The notes below the pieces were generated by a model, which was not told the DNA's origin, did no database searches, and worked only from the letters and a program-made list of their open reading frames with translations. The position numbers and the translations under genes are program-made. This document shows positions 1 through 6,878 of a stretch of 14,270 nucleotides of DNA, piece after piece. Location: the NCBI GenBank assembly GCA_905221095.1, contig CAJNBV010000017.1, positions 1-14,270 of the forward strand. The letters run 5' to 3'. Numbering within the stretch: position 1 is the first letter of the stretch; the number at the start of each line of letters is the position of its first letter. Origin of the DNA: a bacterium. GTDB lineage: Bacteria; Bacillota; Bacilli; Lactobacillales; Streptococcaceae.

Positions 1-293
1 TTCTTGACGAGAGAGGTCTCGGCTACCATCATTTTAGAGCAATGATAGCACTTGAAACGACGCTTTTTAAGGAGGATCCTAGTAGGCATACCAGTAGTTT
101 CAAGGTAAGGAATTTTCGATAGTTTTTGGAAGTCATATTTCTTCATTTGACTTCCACATTCAGGACAAGATGGAGCCTCATAATCCAGTTTGGCGATGAT
201 TTCCTTGTGGGTATTTCTATTAACAACATCCATAATTTGGACATTAGGGTCTTTGATATCGAGCAGTTTTGTGATAAAATGTAATTGTTCCAT
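1..293 (-). CDS. ISL3-family (IS1167-like) transposase, N-terminal part, cut by window edge
   Basis: Read on the minus strand from the ATG at 293-291, an uninterrupted frame of 97 codons runs off the left end. It begins MEQLHFITKLLDIKDP and carries two CxxC pairs (C43/C46 in CPECG and C82/C85 in KCYHC). These form the N-terminal zinc-ribbon typical of ISL3-family transposases, which bind the IS ends. The following basic stretch (KKRRFKC) is also typical. I recognise it as close to the transposase of pneumococcal IS1167. The frame is intact as far as it can be seen; the DDE catalytic part lies outside the window, so whether the copy is functional cannot be judged. The ribosome-binding site is weak (AGAAAG about 10 nt upstream), as is common for transposases. 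A different-frame ORF on the same strand (143-340) is a shadow of this gene. Confidence 0.88.
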   Translation of the reverse strand, partial: MEQLHFITKLLDIKDPNVQIMDVVNRNTHKEIIAKLDYEAPSCPECGSQMKKYDFQKLSKIPYLETTGMPTRILLKKRRFKCYHCSKMMVAETSLVK

Positions 294-417
294 ATGAATC
301 TTTCTAATGAGTTGTTTTGTCGCTTTTCATTATAGGTCATATGGGACTTTTTTTCTACAACAAAATAGGCTCCATAATATCTATAGGGGATTTACCCACT
401 ACAAATATTATAGAGCC
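294..417 (-). mobile_element. Terminal region of the ISL3-family insertion sequence, with subterminal palindrome
   Basis: Between the transposase start and the neighbouring gene lies an imperfect inverted repeat at 368-417. The left arm begins GGCTCCATAATATCTATAG; the right arm, read on the other strand, begins GGCTCTATAATATTTGTAG. The two differ at only a few positions and surround a GGGGATTTACCC core. ISL3-family ends start with GG and carry GC-rich tips, so I take the outer GGCTCTATAAT at 417 as the probable IS end. The next gene's stop codon lies only 18 bp further on. The exact IS boundary and its target duplication cannot be confirmed because the other end is outside the window. Confidence 0.55.
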
Positions 418-435
418 GATTTTACGCAAGAGGTT

Positions 436-1119
436 CTATAAATTCTTTCTCTTCTTGGCATTCTTGGTCAGGGAAACCTGGTAAGTATCCTGTTCTTTAG
501 TGAGATAATTGATGATTTGAAAATCGTCCGTTTGAGCCTTGAAATCTACTTCGTAGACAGTGGTGACTTGTTCTCCATCATTGCTGGTATCAATCGAGAT
601 GAGGTCTAACTCAGTACAGAATTGTGCCAGCCCAGATTGGATAGTTTGAAGTTGATTTTCTTGGTTTGCAATTGTGATGGTCAATAGTCTGCGACGTTGG
701 TGGTTGCTCTTGCTTTGTTGCTTTTCCAAAAGAAGCCATACTGCTAAGATAAAGACAGTGAAGAGAATCGCAAGAGCTAGGTAGCCTGTCCCTGCTGCCA
801 GCCCGATAATCATGGCAAGGAAAATAGCAATTAGTTCCCGTGAACCACTGGTAGCTGAACGAAAACGAATGAGGCTAAAGGTTCCTGCAACGGCGATAGA
901 GGTTCCTAGGCTGCCATTTACCAGAAAGATGACCAAGGTCATCAAGCAGGGGAGTAGGGTCAAACTGACCGCAAATTCCCGTGTATAGAGGGTACGGTGT
1001 TTGTAGGCCCAGGTCAGCGCCAAACCTAAAATCAGGCTGACCAAGAGAGCTAGAAAGAGCTGGATAGGGTCTGCAGTGGCAGTTGTATCGTTGAAAATAG
1101 AATTAAAAAGATTAGACAT
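436..1119 (-). CDS. DUF4956 family membrane protein
   Basis: This is a 227-residue integral membrane protein. Hydrophobic segments lie at about residues 19-39, 49-69, 70-85, 94-114 and 115-132, followed by a soluble C-terminal domain of about 95 residues ending in a basic tail (KKRKNL). The motif FSLIRFRS (81-88) between membrane segments is the hallmark I associate with DUF4956. The start overlaps the end of the upstream VTC-domain gene by 8 bp, and no good Shine-Dalgarno sequence precedes it, so translation is probably coupled. DUF4956 genes commonly pair with VTC-type polyphosphate polymerases. A role as the membrane partner of that enzyme, for example in anchoring it or moving its product, is inference; no biochemical function is established that I know of. 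The stop lies 18 bp from the probable IS end, so the native downstream sequence and terminator may have been lost. Confidence 0.85.
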   Translation of the reverse strand: MSNLFNSIFNDTTATADPIQLFLALLVSLILGLALTWAYKHRTLYTREFAVSLTLLPCLMTLVIFLVNGSLGTSIAVAGTFSLIRFRSATSGSRELIAIFLAMIIGLAAGTGYLALAILFTVFILAVWLLLEKQQSKSNHQRRRLLTITIANQENQLQTIQSGLAQFCTELDLISIDTSNDGEQVTTVYEVDFKAQTDDFQIINYLTKEQDTYQVSLTKNAKKRKNL

Positions 1120-1888
1120 AAGTAGTACCTACACTTTCTGTGCTTGGTCGTGGGCTATAGTCCCGCCCCTGAGACTTGTGGTAGGCGCAGCTGTATTTTG
1201 AAAATTTCTGCTCTATCAGCCCATATTGGTCGAGAATATTTTGTAGCCACTGGGGTTTTCTACCCGGCGCTTTGATTTCCATGATGACAATGTCCTCGTT
1301 TAGTAGAGGGAAGCCGTCCTTTCCTGAAAATAAACTGACATTTTCATCACGATAGGTTAGATTTTGGTCAATGGTAACACGAATTTTATTGTAGGGAAAT
1401 CCGCTAATTTCTTTCTTTTCCTTGAGAGAAAAGCGGTCGTAGTAAATATACATACGAGGGATGATGGTTTGCTGATATTCCTCTTGGAGTTGCTGAATTT
1501 TTTCAATCATCATTTGGTCCTTGATACTGCTATCCAGCTGTCCTTTGGTCATAAACTGGGTGATAGAATGGGGAGTCGACAAGAGACGATATTTTCGTCC
1601 GACACCAGTCCTGTCCTTGGATTTGATTTCTAAAAATACCTGACTATCAGGCTGGACTTGACTGAGATAGGTTCGCATCCGAATTTTTTCTTTACGCTTA
1701 GTACCTTGGCTATCATCTTGAATCATATCAAATTGTTCTGTATCAAAGTAGATATTAGAAATGGTCGAAGTTGGATAATCATCCTCGACGAGGTATGTTT
1801 TTAAATCCTCTATTAAATCAGCCAAGTCAGTCTTGGCAACGATATATTTGGTTTCAATTCGTTTGAAGCTTGTTTCAATTGGTTTCAT
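1112..1888 (-). CDS. VTC-domain (CYTH-like) polyphosphate polymerase
   Basis: This 258-residue soluble protein has the charged-residue pattern of the VTC tunnel fold (triphosphate tunnel metalloenzyme superfamily). The motifs are RIETKY (R10, E12, K14, Y15), IRMR (R70, R72), LEIK (E87, K89), GRKYR (98-101), YYDR (149-152), RVTID (170-174), MEIK (E204, K206) and FSKYS (K231, Y232). In yeast Vtc4 the equivalent basic tunnel polymerises the gamma phosphate of ATP into polyphosphate, with acidic residues binding metal. All tunnel positions look present, so the enzyme is probably active. It has no signal peptide or membrane segment; the neighbouring DUF4956 protein would supply membrane association. 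A good ribosome-binding site (AAAGGAGA) precedes the ATG at 1888. It is the first gene of a two-gene transcript that diverges from the lipoprotein gene at 2118. Confidence 0.85.
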   Translation of the reverse strand: MKPIETSFKRIETKYIVAKTDLADLIEDLKTYLVEDDYPTSTISNIYFDTEQFDMIQDDSQGTKRKEKIRMRTYLSQVQPDSQVFLEIKSKDRTGVGRKYRLLSTPHSITQFMTKGQLDSSIKDQMMIEKIQQLQEEYQQTIIPRMYIYYDRFSLKEKKEISGFPYNKIRVTIDQNLTYRDENVSLFSGKDGFPLLNEDIVIMEIKAPGRKPQWLQNILDQYGLIEQKFSKYSCAYHKSQGRDYSPRPSTESVGTTYV

Positions 1889-2117
1889 AAATCCTGTCTC
1901 CTTTATCAGAATGTTTCAGTACACTATCTTATTAGAAGATATGTGTACCTGGGCAAGTTAAACTTGCTTGTAATTAGTCTAGGGAACTTTCCTAAAACTT
2001 TTGTTAAAGATAACTTAACTGAAACTGAACTTAAGAAAACTTTCAGAAAAAGTTCAGATTTCTTTTAGACTTCCCCTGTAAACTAAGCTCAAGCTAAATG
2101 AAGGCGAGGAAAAAGGT
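1889..2117. promoter_or_regulatory. Divergent control region between VTC/DUF4956 operon and lipoprotein gene
   Basis: This region holds a perfect palindrome GCAAGTTAAACTTGC at 1953-1967 and an inverted repeat CTGAACTT (2025-2032) / AAGTTCAG (2050-2057). The pentamer AACTT occurs six times in 82 bp (starting at 1961, 1985, 1996, 2012, 2028 and 2038), with several spacings near one helical turn. On the minus strand, TTGCCC followed 19 bp later by TAAGAT is a possible promoter for the VTC gene. On the plus strand, TAAACT (2079-2084) is a possible -10 for the lipoprotein gene, without a good -35. The arrangement suggests a shared DNA-binding regulator; the promoter assignments are tentative. Confidence 0.45.
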
Positions 2118-3365
2118 ATGAAATCAAAAAAATGGATCCTAATCTTAACCAGTTTAACAGCTTTGACGTTGATGACAGCTTGTGGGCAGTCAACGACTAC
2201 ATCAAATACCAATGCAACTATAAATAGTGCCACAACAACTTCAACAAAGACCAACCAAACTTCTTATTTTACAGAAAAGGACTATGATACTTCTTATGAT
2301 GAAAGCACAGCTTCTAAGATTGAGCTATCTGGCTCAACTGTGAACGTCTCTGGAGATGGGGTGACAGTCTCGGGATCAACAGTGACCATTACAAAATCCG
2401 GAACCTATGTCATCTCCGGTCAGTCTGACGGAGTACAGATCAAGGTCGAGGCAGATAAGTCTGCAGATGTTCATCTAGTCCTAAAAGGTGTGACCATGAC
2501 CAATACCAATGCAGCGATTTCTGCGATATCAGCCGGTCATGTCTACCTGACTCTGGCAGAAGGAACTACCAACAGTCTCTCTGACTCAAGCTCTAATAGT
2601 GATGAGAAGGCAAATGCAGCTCTCTTTTCTAAGGTGGATTTGACCATCAATGGCTCAGGTACCCTTACTGTCGATGGCAAGAAGAACAGCGGAATCAAGG
2701 CCAACGACACCCTCCACATCACGGGTGGAACCTATAACATCACAGCAGTTGGCGATGCCTTTAATGTCAATGATGAACTCAATATCACTGGTACGACCAT
2801 GACCATCGATGCCAAGGAAGATGGTGTCAAAGTTGACAATGATGACGATATGATTGTCGGCAATATGTATTTGGCTAACAATACCATAACAGTCACAGCA
2901 GGAGATGACGGTATTCACGCTTCTGGTAACCTAGTGATTGATAGCGGTACTTACACCGTCAAGAATTCCACAGAAGGAATTGAAGGGAAAGGCATTACGA
3001 TTAATGGTGGTGATATCAATGTCTACGCGACAGATGATGGGGTCAATGCAGCTAATAAAAATGCTCAGCAAAGCGATATTTACTTTACCATGACAGGTGG
3101 TAATCTAACTGTAGAAGTCGGTCAAGGGGACACAGATCCGATTGACTCAAACGGGAATATCACGGTCACAGGCGGAACCATTAAAATGATTGGTCAAACA
3201 GGTTTTGACTTTGATGGAACTGCGACCTATACAGGTGGAGACATCTATCTCAACGGCGAAAAACAAACTGATATTGTGAATTCTATGCCTGGAGGAGGTG
3301 GACCTGGTGGGGGACCTCAAGGAAATGGTGGTCCTGACGGTCCAGCCCCAGATAAGCGAGGATAA
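2118..3365 (+). CDS. Lipoprotein with beta-helical carbohydrate-binding (DUF4353-like) domain
   Basis: This 415-residue exported protein has a lipoprotein signal (basic MKSKK, hydrophobic core, then MTAC with the lipidated cysteine at C22). A Ser/Thr/Asn-rich spacer follows (about 23-50). Residues about 70-385 are a run of short beta-strand repeats rich in G, T, N and D (phrases such as SGSTVTITKSGTY, GDGIHASGN, TDDGVNAAN), as in right-handed parallel beta-helices. I recognise this as the 'carbohydrate-binding domain-containing protein' family (DUF4353). The last 26 residues are Gly/Pro-rich. The ligand is unknown. Relatives in Firmicutes often sit beside VTC and DUF4956 genes, which matches the divergent neighbours here and suggests a shared surface function; that is inference. 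The ribosome-binding site is GAGGAAAAAGG, 5-12 nt before the ATG. A terminator follows, so the gene is probably monocistronic. Confidence 0.82.
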   Translation: MKSKKWILILTSLTALTLMTACGQSTTTSNTNATINSATTTSTKTNQTSYFTEKDYDTSYDESTASKIELSGSTVNVSGDGVTVSGSTVTITKSGTYVISGQSDGVQIKVEADKSADVHLVLKGVTMTNTNAAISAISAGHVYLTLAEGTTNSLSDSSSNSDEKANAALFSKVDLTINGSGTLTVDGKKNSGIKANDTLHITGGTYNITAVGDAFNVNDELNITGTTMTIDAKEDGVKVDNDDDMIVGNMYLANNTITVTAGDDGIHASGNLVIDSGTYTVKNSTEGIEGKGITINGGDINVYATDDGVNAANKNAQQSDIYFTMTGGNLTVEVGQGDTDPIDSNGNITVTGGTIKMIGQTGFDFDGTATYTGGDIYLNGEKQTDIVNSMPGGGGPGGGPQGNGGPDGPAPDKRG

Positions 3366-3374
3366 ACAAAAAAG

Positions 3375-3405
3375 GATAGCATTCGATTAGAATTGCTATC
3401 TTTTT
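3375..3405 (+). terminator. Rho-independent terminator of the lipoprotein gene
   Basis: GATAGCATTC and GAATTGCTATC form a stem of about 10 bp with one bulged base and a GATTA loop, followed by TTTTT. It begins 9 bp after the stop codon. Confidence 0.85.
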
Positions 3406-3429
3406 ATATCGTTTATAGCTTCATAGTTT

Positions 3430-3482
3430 ACGAGTGATTTTGCAATTGTAGCTTTCAAAGGCTAAATTGTTCAGTCACCCGT
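3430..3482. repeat. Long imperfect hairpin between terminator and BOX element
   Basis: The two halves pair as ACG/CGT, GTGA/TCAC (3434-3437 with 3475-3478), CAATT/AATTG (3443-3447 with 3465-3469) and TAGC/GCTA (3449-3452 with 3461-3464), separated by short bulges. No T-run follows, so it is not a standard terminator. I cannot assign it to a named repeat family. Confidence 0.4.
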
Positions 3483-3494
3483 TTTCGTTTACTT

Positions 3495-3607
3495 ATACTC
3501 AATGAAAATCAAAGAGCAAACTAGGAAACTAGCCGCAGGCTGCTCAAAACACTGTTTTGAGGTTGCAGATAGAGTTGACGCGGTTTGAAGAGATTTTCGA
3601 AGAGTAT
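3495..3607 (-). repeat. BOX element, short form lacking the middle segment
   Basis: The ends ATACTCAATGAAAATC and (other strand) ATACTCTTCGAAAATC are the inverted termini of pneumococcal BOX repeats. Compared with the copy at 6728-6878, it lacks 38 bp between GATAG and TTGACGCG, the stretch that includes the segment used in BOX typing. Strand is given with the boxA end on the right, as I recall the convention. The element contributes the first codons of a spurious upstream extension of the next gene (in-frame ATG at 3557). Confidence 0.85.
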
Positions 3608-3692
3608 AAAATGCTTCTATCATATCGTGAAGCTAGCCTGTTAGCAATATGCAAAAAGAGACCAAAAGTTCCTCAGTTCATCAGTCCCCTCC

Positions 3693-3739
3693 TTGACACT
3701 CTGCCAGCTTTTGATACAATAGTACAAAATCAGAGGAGG
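3693..3739 (+). promoter_or_regulatory. Promoter and ribosome-binding site of the nucleoside phosphorylase gene
   Basis: TTGACA (3693-3698) and TACAAT (3715-3720) are 16 bp apart, and AGGAGG (3734-3739) lies 6 nt before the ATG at 3746. This promoter lies inside the longer ORF that starts at 3557, which shows that 3746 is the real start. Confidence 0.8.
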
Positions 3740-3745
3740 TGGGCT

Positions 3746-4510
3746 ATGATTCAGAAACATGCGATTCCTATTTTAGAGTTTGATGATAATCCTCAGGCGG
3801 TCATCATGCCAGATCACGAGGGGTTGGACTTGCACTTGCCTAATAAGTGTGTCTATGCATTTTTGGGTGAGGAGATTGACCGTTATGCGAGGGAAGTAGG
3901 GGCGGACTGTGTCGGCGAATTCGTTTCTGCCACCAAGACTTATCCAGTCTATGTTGTGAACTACAAGGGTGAGGAAATTTGTCTGGCCCAGGCTCCTGTG
4001 GGTTCCGCTCCAGCGGCCCAGTTTATGGATTGGTTGATTGGCTACGGTGTGGAGCAAATCATTTCCACTGGCACCTGTGGTGTGCTAACTGATATAGAGG
4101 AGAACGCCTTTCTCGTCCCTGTTCGGGCTTTACGAGATGAAGGAGCCAGCTACCACTATATGGCACCTTCTCGTTATATGGAAATTCAGCCAGAGGCTAT
4201 TGCTGCTATTGAGCGAGTTTTGGAAGACAGAGAGATTCCCTATGAAGAAGTCATGACCTGGTCCACAGATGGTTTTTACCGAGAAACGGCTGAAAAGGTG
4301 GCTTATCGCAAGGAGGAAGGCTGTGCTGTTGTGGAGATGGAGTGTGCTGCACTTGCGGCAGTAGCTCAACTGCGTGGTGTTCTCTGGGGAGAGTTGTTAT
4401 TTACAGCTGATTCCTTAGCTGACTTGGACCAGTACGACAGTCGTGACTGGGGTTCAGAAGCTTTCGATAAGGCCTTGGAACTCTGCTTTGAGATAGCCTT
4501 TCATATCTAA
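3746..4510 (+). CDS. Nucleoside phosphorylase, PNP/UDP (MTAN-like) family
   Basis: From the ATG at 3746 the protein has 254 residues, a normal length for the family. It shows the phosphate-binding STGTCG turn (107-112) after VEQII, the RDEGASYHY segment (130-138) and VEMECAAL (196-203). The Met-Glu of that last motif binds the ribose hydroxyls in purine nucleoside and uridine phosphorylases. The expected reaction is nucleoside plus phosphate to free base plus ribose 1-phosphate in the cytosol; purine versus pyrimidine preference cannot be read from the sequence. An in-frame extension to 3557 would add 63 residues, but it is translated from the BOX element and the promoter and is rejected. The stop lies 33 bp before trkH, with no terminator visible, so partial read-through into the potassium genes is possible. 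Confidence 0.85.
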   Translation: MIQKHAIPILEFDDNPQAVIMPDHEGLDLHLPNKCVYAFLGEEIDRYAREVGADCVGEFVSATKTYPVYVVNYKGEEICLAQAPVGSAPAAQFMDWLIGYGVEQIISTGTCGVLTDIEENAFLVPVRALRDEGASYHYMAPSRYMEIQPEAIAAIERVLEDREIPYEEVMTWSTDGFYRETAEKVAYRKEEGCAVVEMECAALAAVAQLRGVLWGELLFTADSLADLDQYDSRDWGSEAFDKALELCFEIAFHI

Positions 4511-4526
4511 CTCCTCTCCTTCTTTT

Positions 4527-4537
4527 TATGGTACAAT
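4527..4537 (+). promoter_or_regulatory. Extended -10 promoter abutting the trkH start codon
   Basis: TATGGTACAAT is a near-perfect pneumococcal extended -10, with the hexamer TACAAT at 4532-4537. Only six bases separate it from the ATG at 4544, so the predicted transcription start falls on the A of the start codon. No Shine-Dalgarno sequence lies upstream of that ATG. Confidence 0.65.
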
Positions 4538-4543
4538 GGATGT

Positions 4544-5923
4544 ATGTTATTCAAATTATTTGTGAAAAAACTTGAAAGGGTCTTTGGCGGACTTTCGCCA
4601 GCTCGTCGGATTTTTTTAAGTTTCGCTGGAGTTATTTTTATAGGTTCTCTCCTTTTGAGTTTGCCTTTTGTCCAGGCTAGTGGTTCGCAGGCTACTTATT
4701 TTGACCATCTTTTTACGACGGTTTCTATGGTCTGTGTGACGGGACTTTTTACGCAACCGGTGGCTACCACCTATAATGTTTGGGGTCAGCTGATTTGTAT
4801 GCTCTTGATCCAGATTGGTGGTCTGGGGCTCATGACCTTTATCGGGGTCTTTTATATTCAGGGAAAGCAAAAGCTCAGTCTTCGCAGTCGTGAAACTATT
4901 CAAGAGAGCTTTAGTTACGGGGAGACTCGGTCACTGAAGGCCTTTATGCGGTCCATCTTTTTGACGACTTTTCTGGTGGAGGGCTTGGGTGCCTTCCTGC
5001 TAAGTTTCCGTTTTATTCCTGAGTTTGGCTGGGGGCGAGGCATTTTTACCTCTATCTTTTTAGCTATTTCAGCCTTTTGTAATGCTGGTTTTGATAATTT
5101 CGGCAGTAGCAGTTTAGTGAATTATCAGACGGATCCTTTAATCAATCTGGTCATTGCTGGTTTGATTATCACGGGTGGTCTCGGCTTTATGGTCTGGTTT
5201 GACTTGGCAACCCAGCTAGGAAAGAAGAAAAAGCGTCGTCTGCGTTTCCACACCAAGCTGGTCCTCTTCTTGACAGCAGGGATTTTGTTGTTTGGGACAG
5301 GAGCCACACTCTTTACGGAGTGGCACAATCCAGGAACCATTGGCAATCTTAGTGTCCCAGAGAAAGTGCTGGTTAGCTTTTTCCAAACTGTCAGCATGAG
5401 AACGGCTGGTTTTGCCTCTATTGACTACACCCAAGCTCGGCCTGTGACCTTGTTTATCTATATCTTACAGATGTTTCTGGGTGGAGCGCCTGGAGGGACG
5501 GCTGGGGGTCTCAAGATTACGACCTTCTTTGTCTTGTTGGTCTTTGCTCGTAGTGAATTGCTGGGCTTGCCTCATGCCAATGTTGCCCAGAGAACCATTG
5601 AAACCCGAACAGTCCAAAAATCCTTTAGTGTCTTCATTATTTTTTTGATGACCTTCTTGTTTGGCTTGATGTTGCTGGGAATTACGGCAGAAGGAACGCC
5701 GCGTTTTATCTACCTCATGTTTGAGACCATTTCCGCCCTTGCGACAGTTGGGGTAACGGCAAATTTGACACCAGAATTGGGCAAGCTAGCCCTCAGCATT
5801 GTCATGTTGCTCATGTTTATTGGCCGTATCGGTCCCTTGACCTTGTTGGTTAGTTTAGCTGACTACCAGCCTGATAAGAAAGATTTGATTCAGTATATGA
5901 AAGCAGATATTAGTATTGGATAA
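4544..5923 (+). CDS. trkH: Potassium uptake channel subunit, TrkH/KtrB family
   Basis: This 459-residue membrane protein of the superfamily of K+ transporters has four M1-P-M2 repeats. Each pore loop has a filter-like turn: CVTGL (64-68), CNAGF (179-183), RTAGF (286-290) and ATVGV (400-404). GRIGP (427-431) contains the conserved arginine of the last M2 helix that lines the pore. The length fits KtrB-type proteins. Together with the cytoplasmic RCK protein encoded next it should form a K+ (possibly Na+-coupled) uptake system. The equivalent pneumococcal pair is reported to import K+ under control of cyclic di-AMP bound by CabP. A stop at 5921-5923 is followed 13 bp later by the RCK gene, so the two are co-transcribed. 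Translation probably starts at the first ATG (4544), which has no Shine-Dalgarno sequence and may be leaderless; the in-frame GTG at 4562 also has none. Confidence 0.9.
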   Translation: MLFKLFVKKLERVFGGLSPARRIFLSFAGVIFIGSLLLSLPFVQASGSQATYFDHLFTTVSMVCVTGLFTQPVATTYNVWGQLICMLLIQIGGLGLMTFIGVFYIQGKQKLSLRSRETIQESFSYGETRSLKAFMRSIFLTTFLVEGLGAFLLSFRFIPEFGWGRGIFTSIFLAISAFCNAGFDNFGSSSLVNYQTDPLINLVIAGLIITGGLGFMVWFDLATQLGKKKKRRLRFHTKLVLFLTAGILLFGTGATLFTEWHNPGTIGNLSVPEKVLVSFFQTVSMRTAGFASIDYTQARPVTLFIYILQMFLGGAPGGTAGGLKITTFFVLLVFARSELLGLPHANVAQRTIETRTVQKSFSVFIIFLMTFLFGLMLLGITAEGTPRFIYLMFETISALATVGVTANLTPELGKLALSIVMLLMFIGRIGPLTLLVSLADYQPDKKDLIQYMKADISIG

Positions 5924-5936
5924 GAAAGGAAGAACG

Positions 5937-6602
5937 ATGTCAGATCGTACGATTGGAATTTTAGGCTTGGGGATTTTTGGGAGTAGTGTCCTGACGGCCC
6001 TCGCCAAGCAAGATATGAATATTATTGCCATTGACGACCACGCCGAGCACATCAATCAATTTGAGCCAGTTTTGGCGCGTGGAGTTGTTGGAGATATCAC
6101 AGATGAGGAACTCCTCAGAACCGCAGGAATTGATACCTGTGATACGGTTGTGGTCGCAACAGGGGAAAATCTGGAGTCGAGTGTGCTTGCAGTGATGCAT
6201 TGTAAGAGTTTGGGGGTACCAAGGGTTATTGTCAAGGTCAAAAGTCAGACAGCCAAGAAGGTACTGGAAAAAATCGGTGCCGACTCGGTAATCTCGCCTG
6301 AGTATGAAATGGGGCAATCCCTAGCGCAGACCATTCTCTTTCATAACAATGTTGATGTCTTTCAGCTGGATAAAAATGTGTCTATCGTGGAGATGAAAAT
6401 CCCTAGTGTCTGGGCTGGTCAAAGCCTGAGCCAGCTAGATCTACGTGGCAAATACAACCTCAATATCCTAGGATTTCGTGAACAAGAAAATTCACCGCTG
6501 GACGTCCAATTTGGTCCCAATGATCTCTTGAAAGCCGATGCCTATATCTTGGCGGTCATTAACAACCAGTATCTAGATGACTTGGCAGAATTAAATTCGT
6601 AA
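5937..6602 (+). CDS. cabP: Potassium uptake regulatory subunit, TrkA/KtrA family (CabP-like, c-di-AMP-binding)
   Basis: The protein has 221 residues from the ATG at 5937, preceded by AAGGAAG. A TTG at 5916 would add seven residues but overlaps the end of trkH and lacks a ribosome-binding site. Residues 1 to about 118 form an RCK_N Rossmann domain with GLGIFG (10-15) for dinucleotide binding and the acidic IAIDD (33-34) that ends strand 2. Residues about 135-220 form an RCK_C domain, where cyclic di-AMP binds in KtrA and CabP homologues. It sits on the cytoplasmic face of the TrkH channel and gates it by nucleotide and c-di-AMP binding. I recognise it as the counterpart of pneumococcal CabP. 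It is the second and last gene of the trkH transcript, ended by the hairpin at 6604. Confidence 0.87.
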   Translation: MSDRTIGILGLGIFGSSVLTALAKQDMNIIAIDDHAEHINQFEPVLARGVVGDITDEELLRTAGIDTCDTVVVATGENLESSVLAVMHCKSLGVPRVIVKVKSQTAKKVLEKIGADSVISPEYEMGQSLAQTILFHNNVDVFQLDKNVSIVEMKIPSVWAGQSLSQLDLRGKYNLNILGFREQENSPLDVQFGPNDLLKADAYILAVINNQYLDDLAELNS

Positions 6603-6603
6603 G

Positions 6604-6625
6604 GAGGGGGATCCCCTCTTTTTTT
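6604..6625 (+). terminator. Rho-independent terminator of the trkH-cabP operon
   Basis: GAGGGG and CCCCTC form a GC-rich stem with a three-base GAT loop, followed by seven T residues. It starts 2 bp after the cabP stop codon. Confidence 0.92.
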
Positions 6626-6669
6626 GATTTTCAAGATAGGAAATAGATAGAAATCATTGTATTCTAATA

Positions 6670-6703
6670 AAAGTCCTTCAAAAACTGGACTTTATGGTAG
6701 AAT
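6670..6703 (+). promoter_or_regulatory. Extended -10 promoter of the glycosyltransferase gene, with adjacent hairpin
   Basis: TATGGTAGAAT (hexamer TAGAAT at 6698-6703) is an extended -10. Just upstream, AAAGTCC (6670-6676) and GGACTTT (6687-6693) form an inverted repeat that covers the -35 region. No recognisable -35 is present. The transcript would start near 6710, giving a leader of about 200 nt that contains the BOX element. Confidence 0.65.
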
Positions 6704-6727
6704 AGAAAGAAGTGACAAGAGAGAGTA

Positions 6728-6878
6728 ATACTCAATGAAAATCAGAGAGCAAACTAGGAAACTAGCTGTAGGCTGCTCAAAACACTGTTTTGAGGTTGTG
6801 GATAGAACTGACGAAGTCAGTAACCATATATACGGCAAGGCGACGTTGACGCGATTTGAAGAGATTTTCGAAGAATAT
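6728..6878 (-). repeat. BOX element, full form, in the leader of the glycosyltransferase gene
   Basis: This copy has the same termini as the one at 3495-3607 and also the middle segment, including ACGGCAAGGCGACGTTGACG, which closely matches the sequence used for BOX-PCR typing. It is about 151 bp long. Internal arms such as AACTGAC/GTCAGT and AAAACACTGTTTT form stable hairpins, so RNA from the promoter at 6698 would carry a strongly folded leader. BOX elements are known to alter expression of neighbouring genes in pneumococcus. Confidence 0.9.

Noticed and set aside
143..340. 65-residue minus-strand ORF at the left end
   Set aside because: It overlaps the transposase in another frame on the same strand. 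The transposase frame has the zinc-ribbon cysteines and family sequence; this one has none.
4511..4543. c-di-AMP riboswitch before trkH
   Set aside because: K+ uptake genes in Firmicutes can carry such riboswitches, but only 33 bp separate trkH from the upstream gene and they contain just a promoter. Control here is more likely through the CabP protein.
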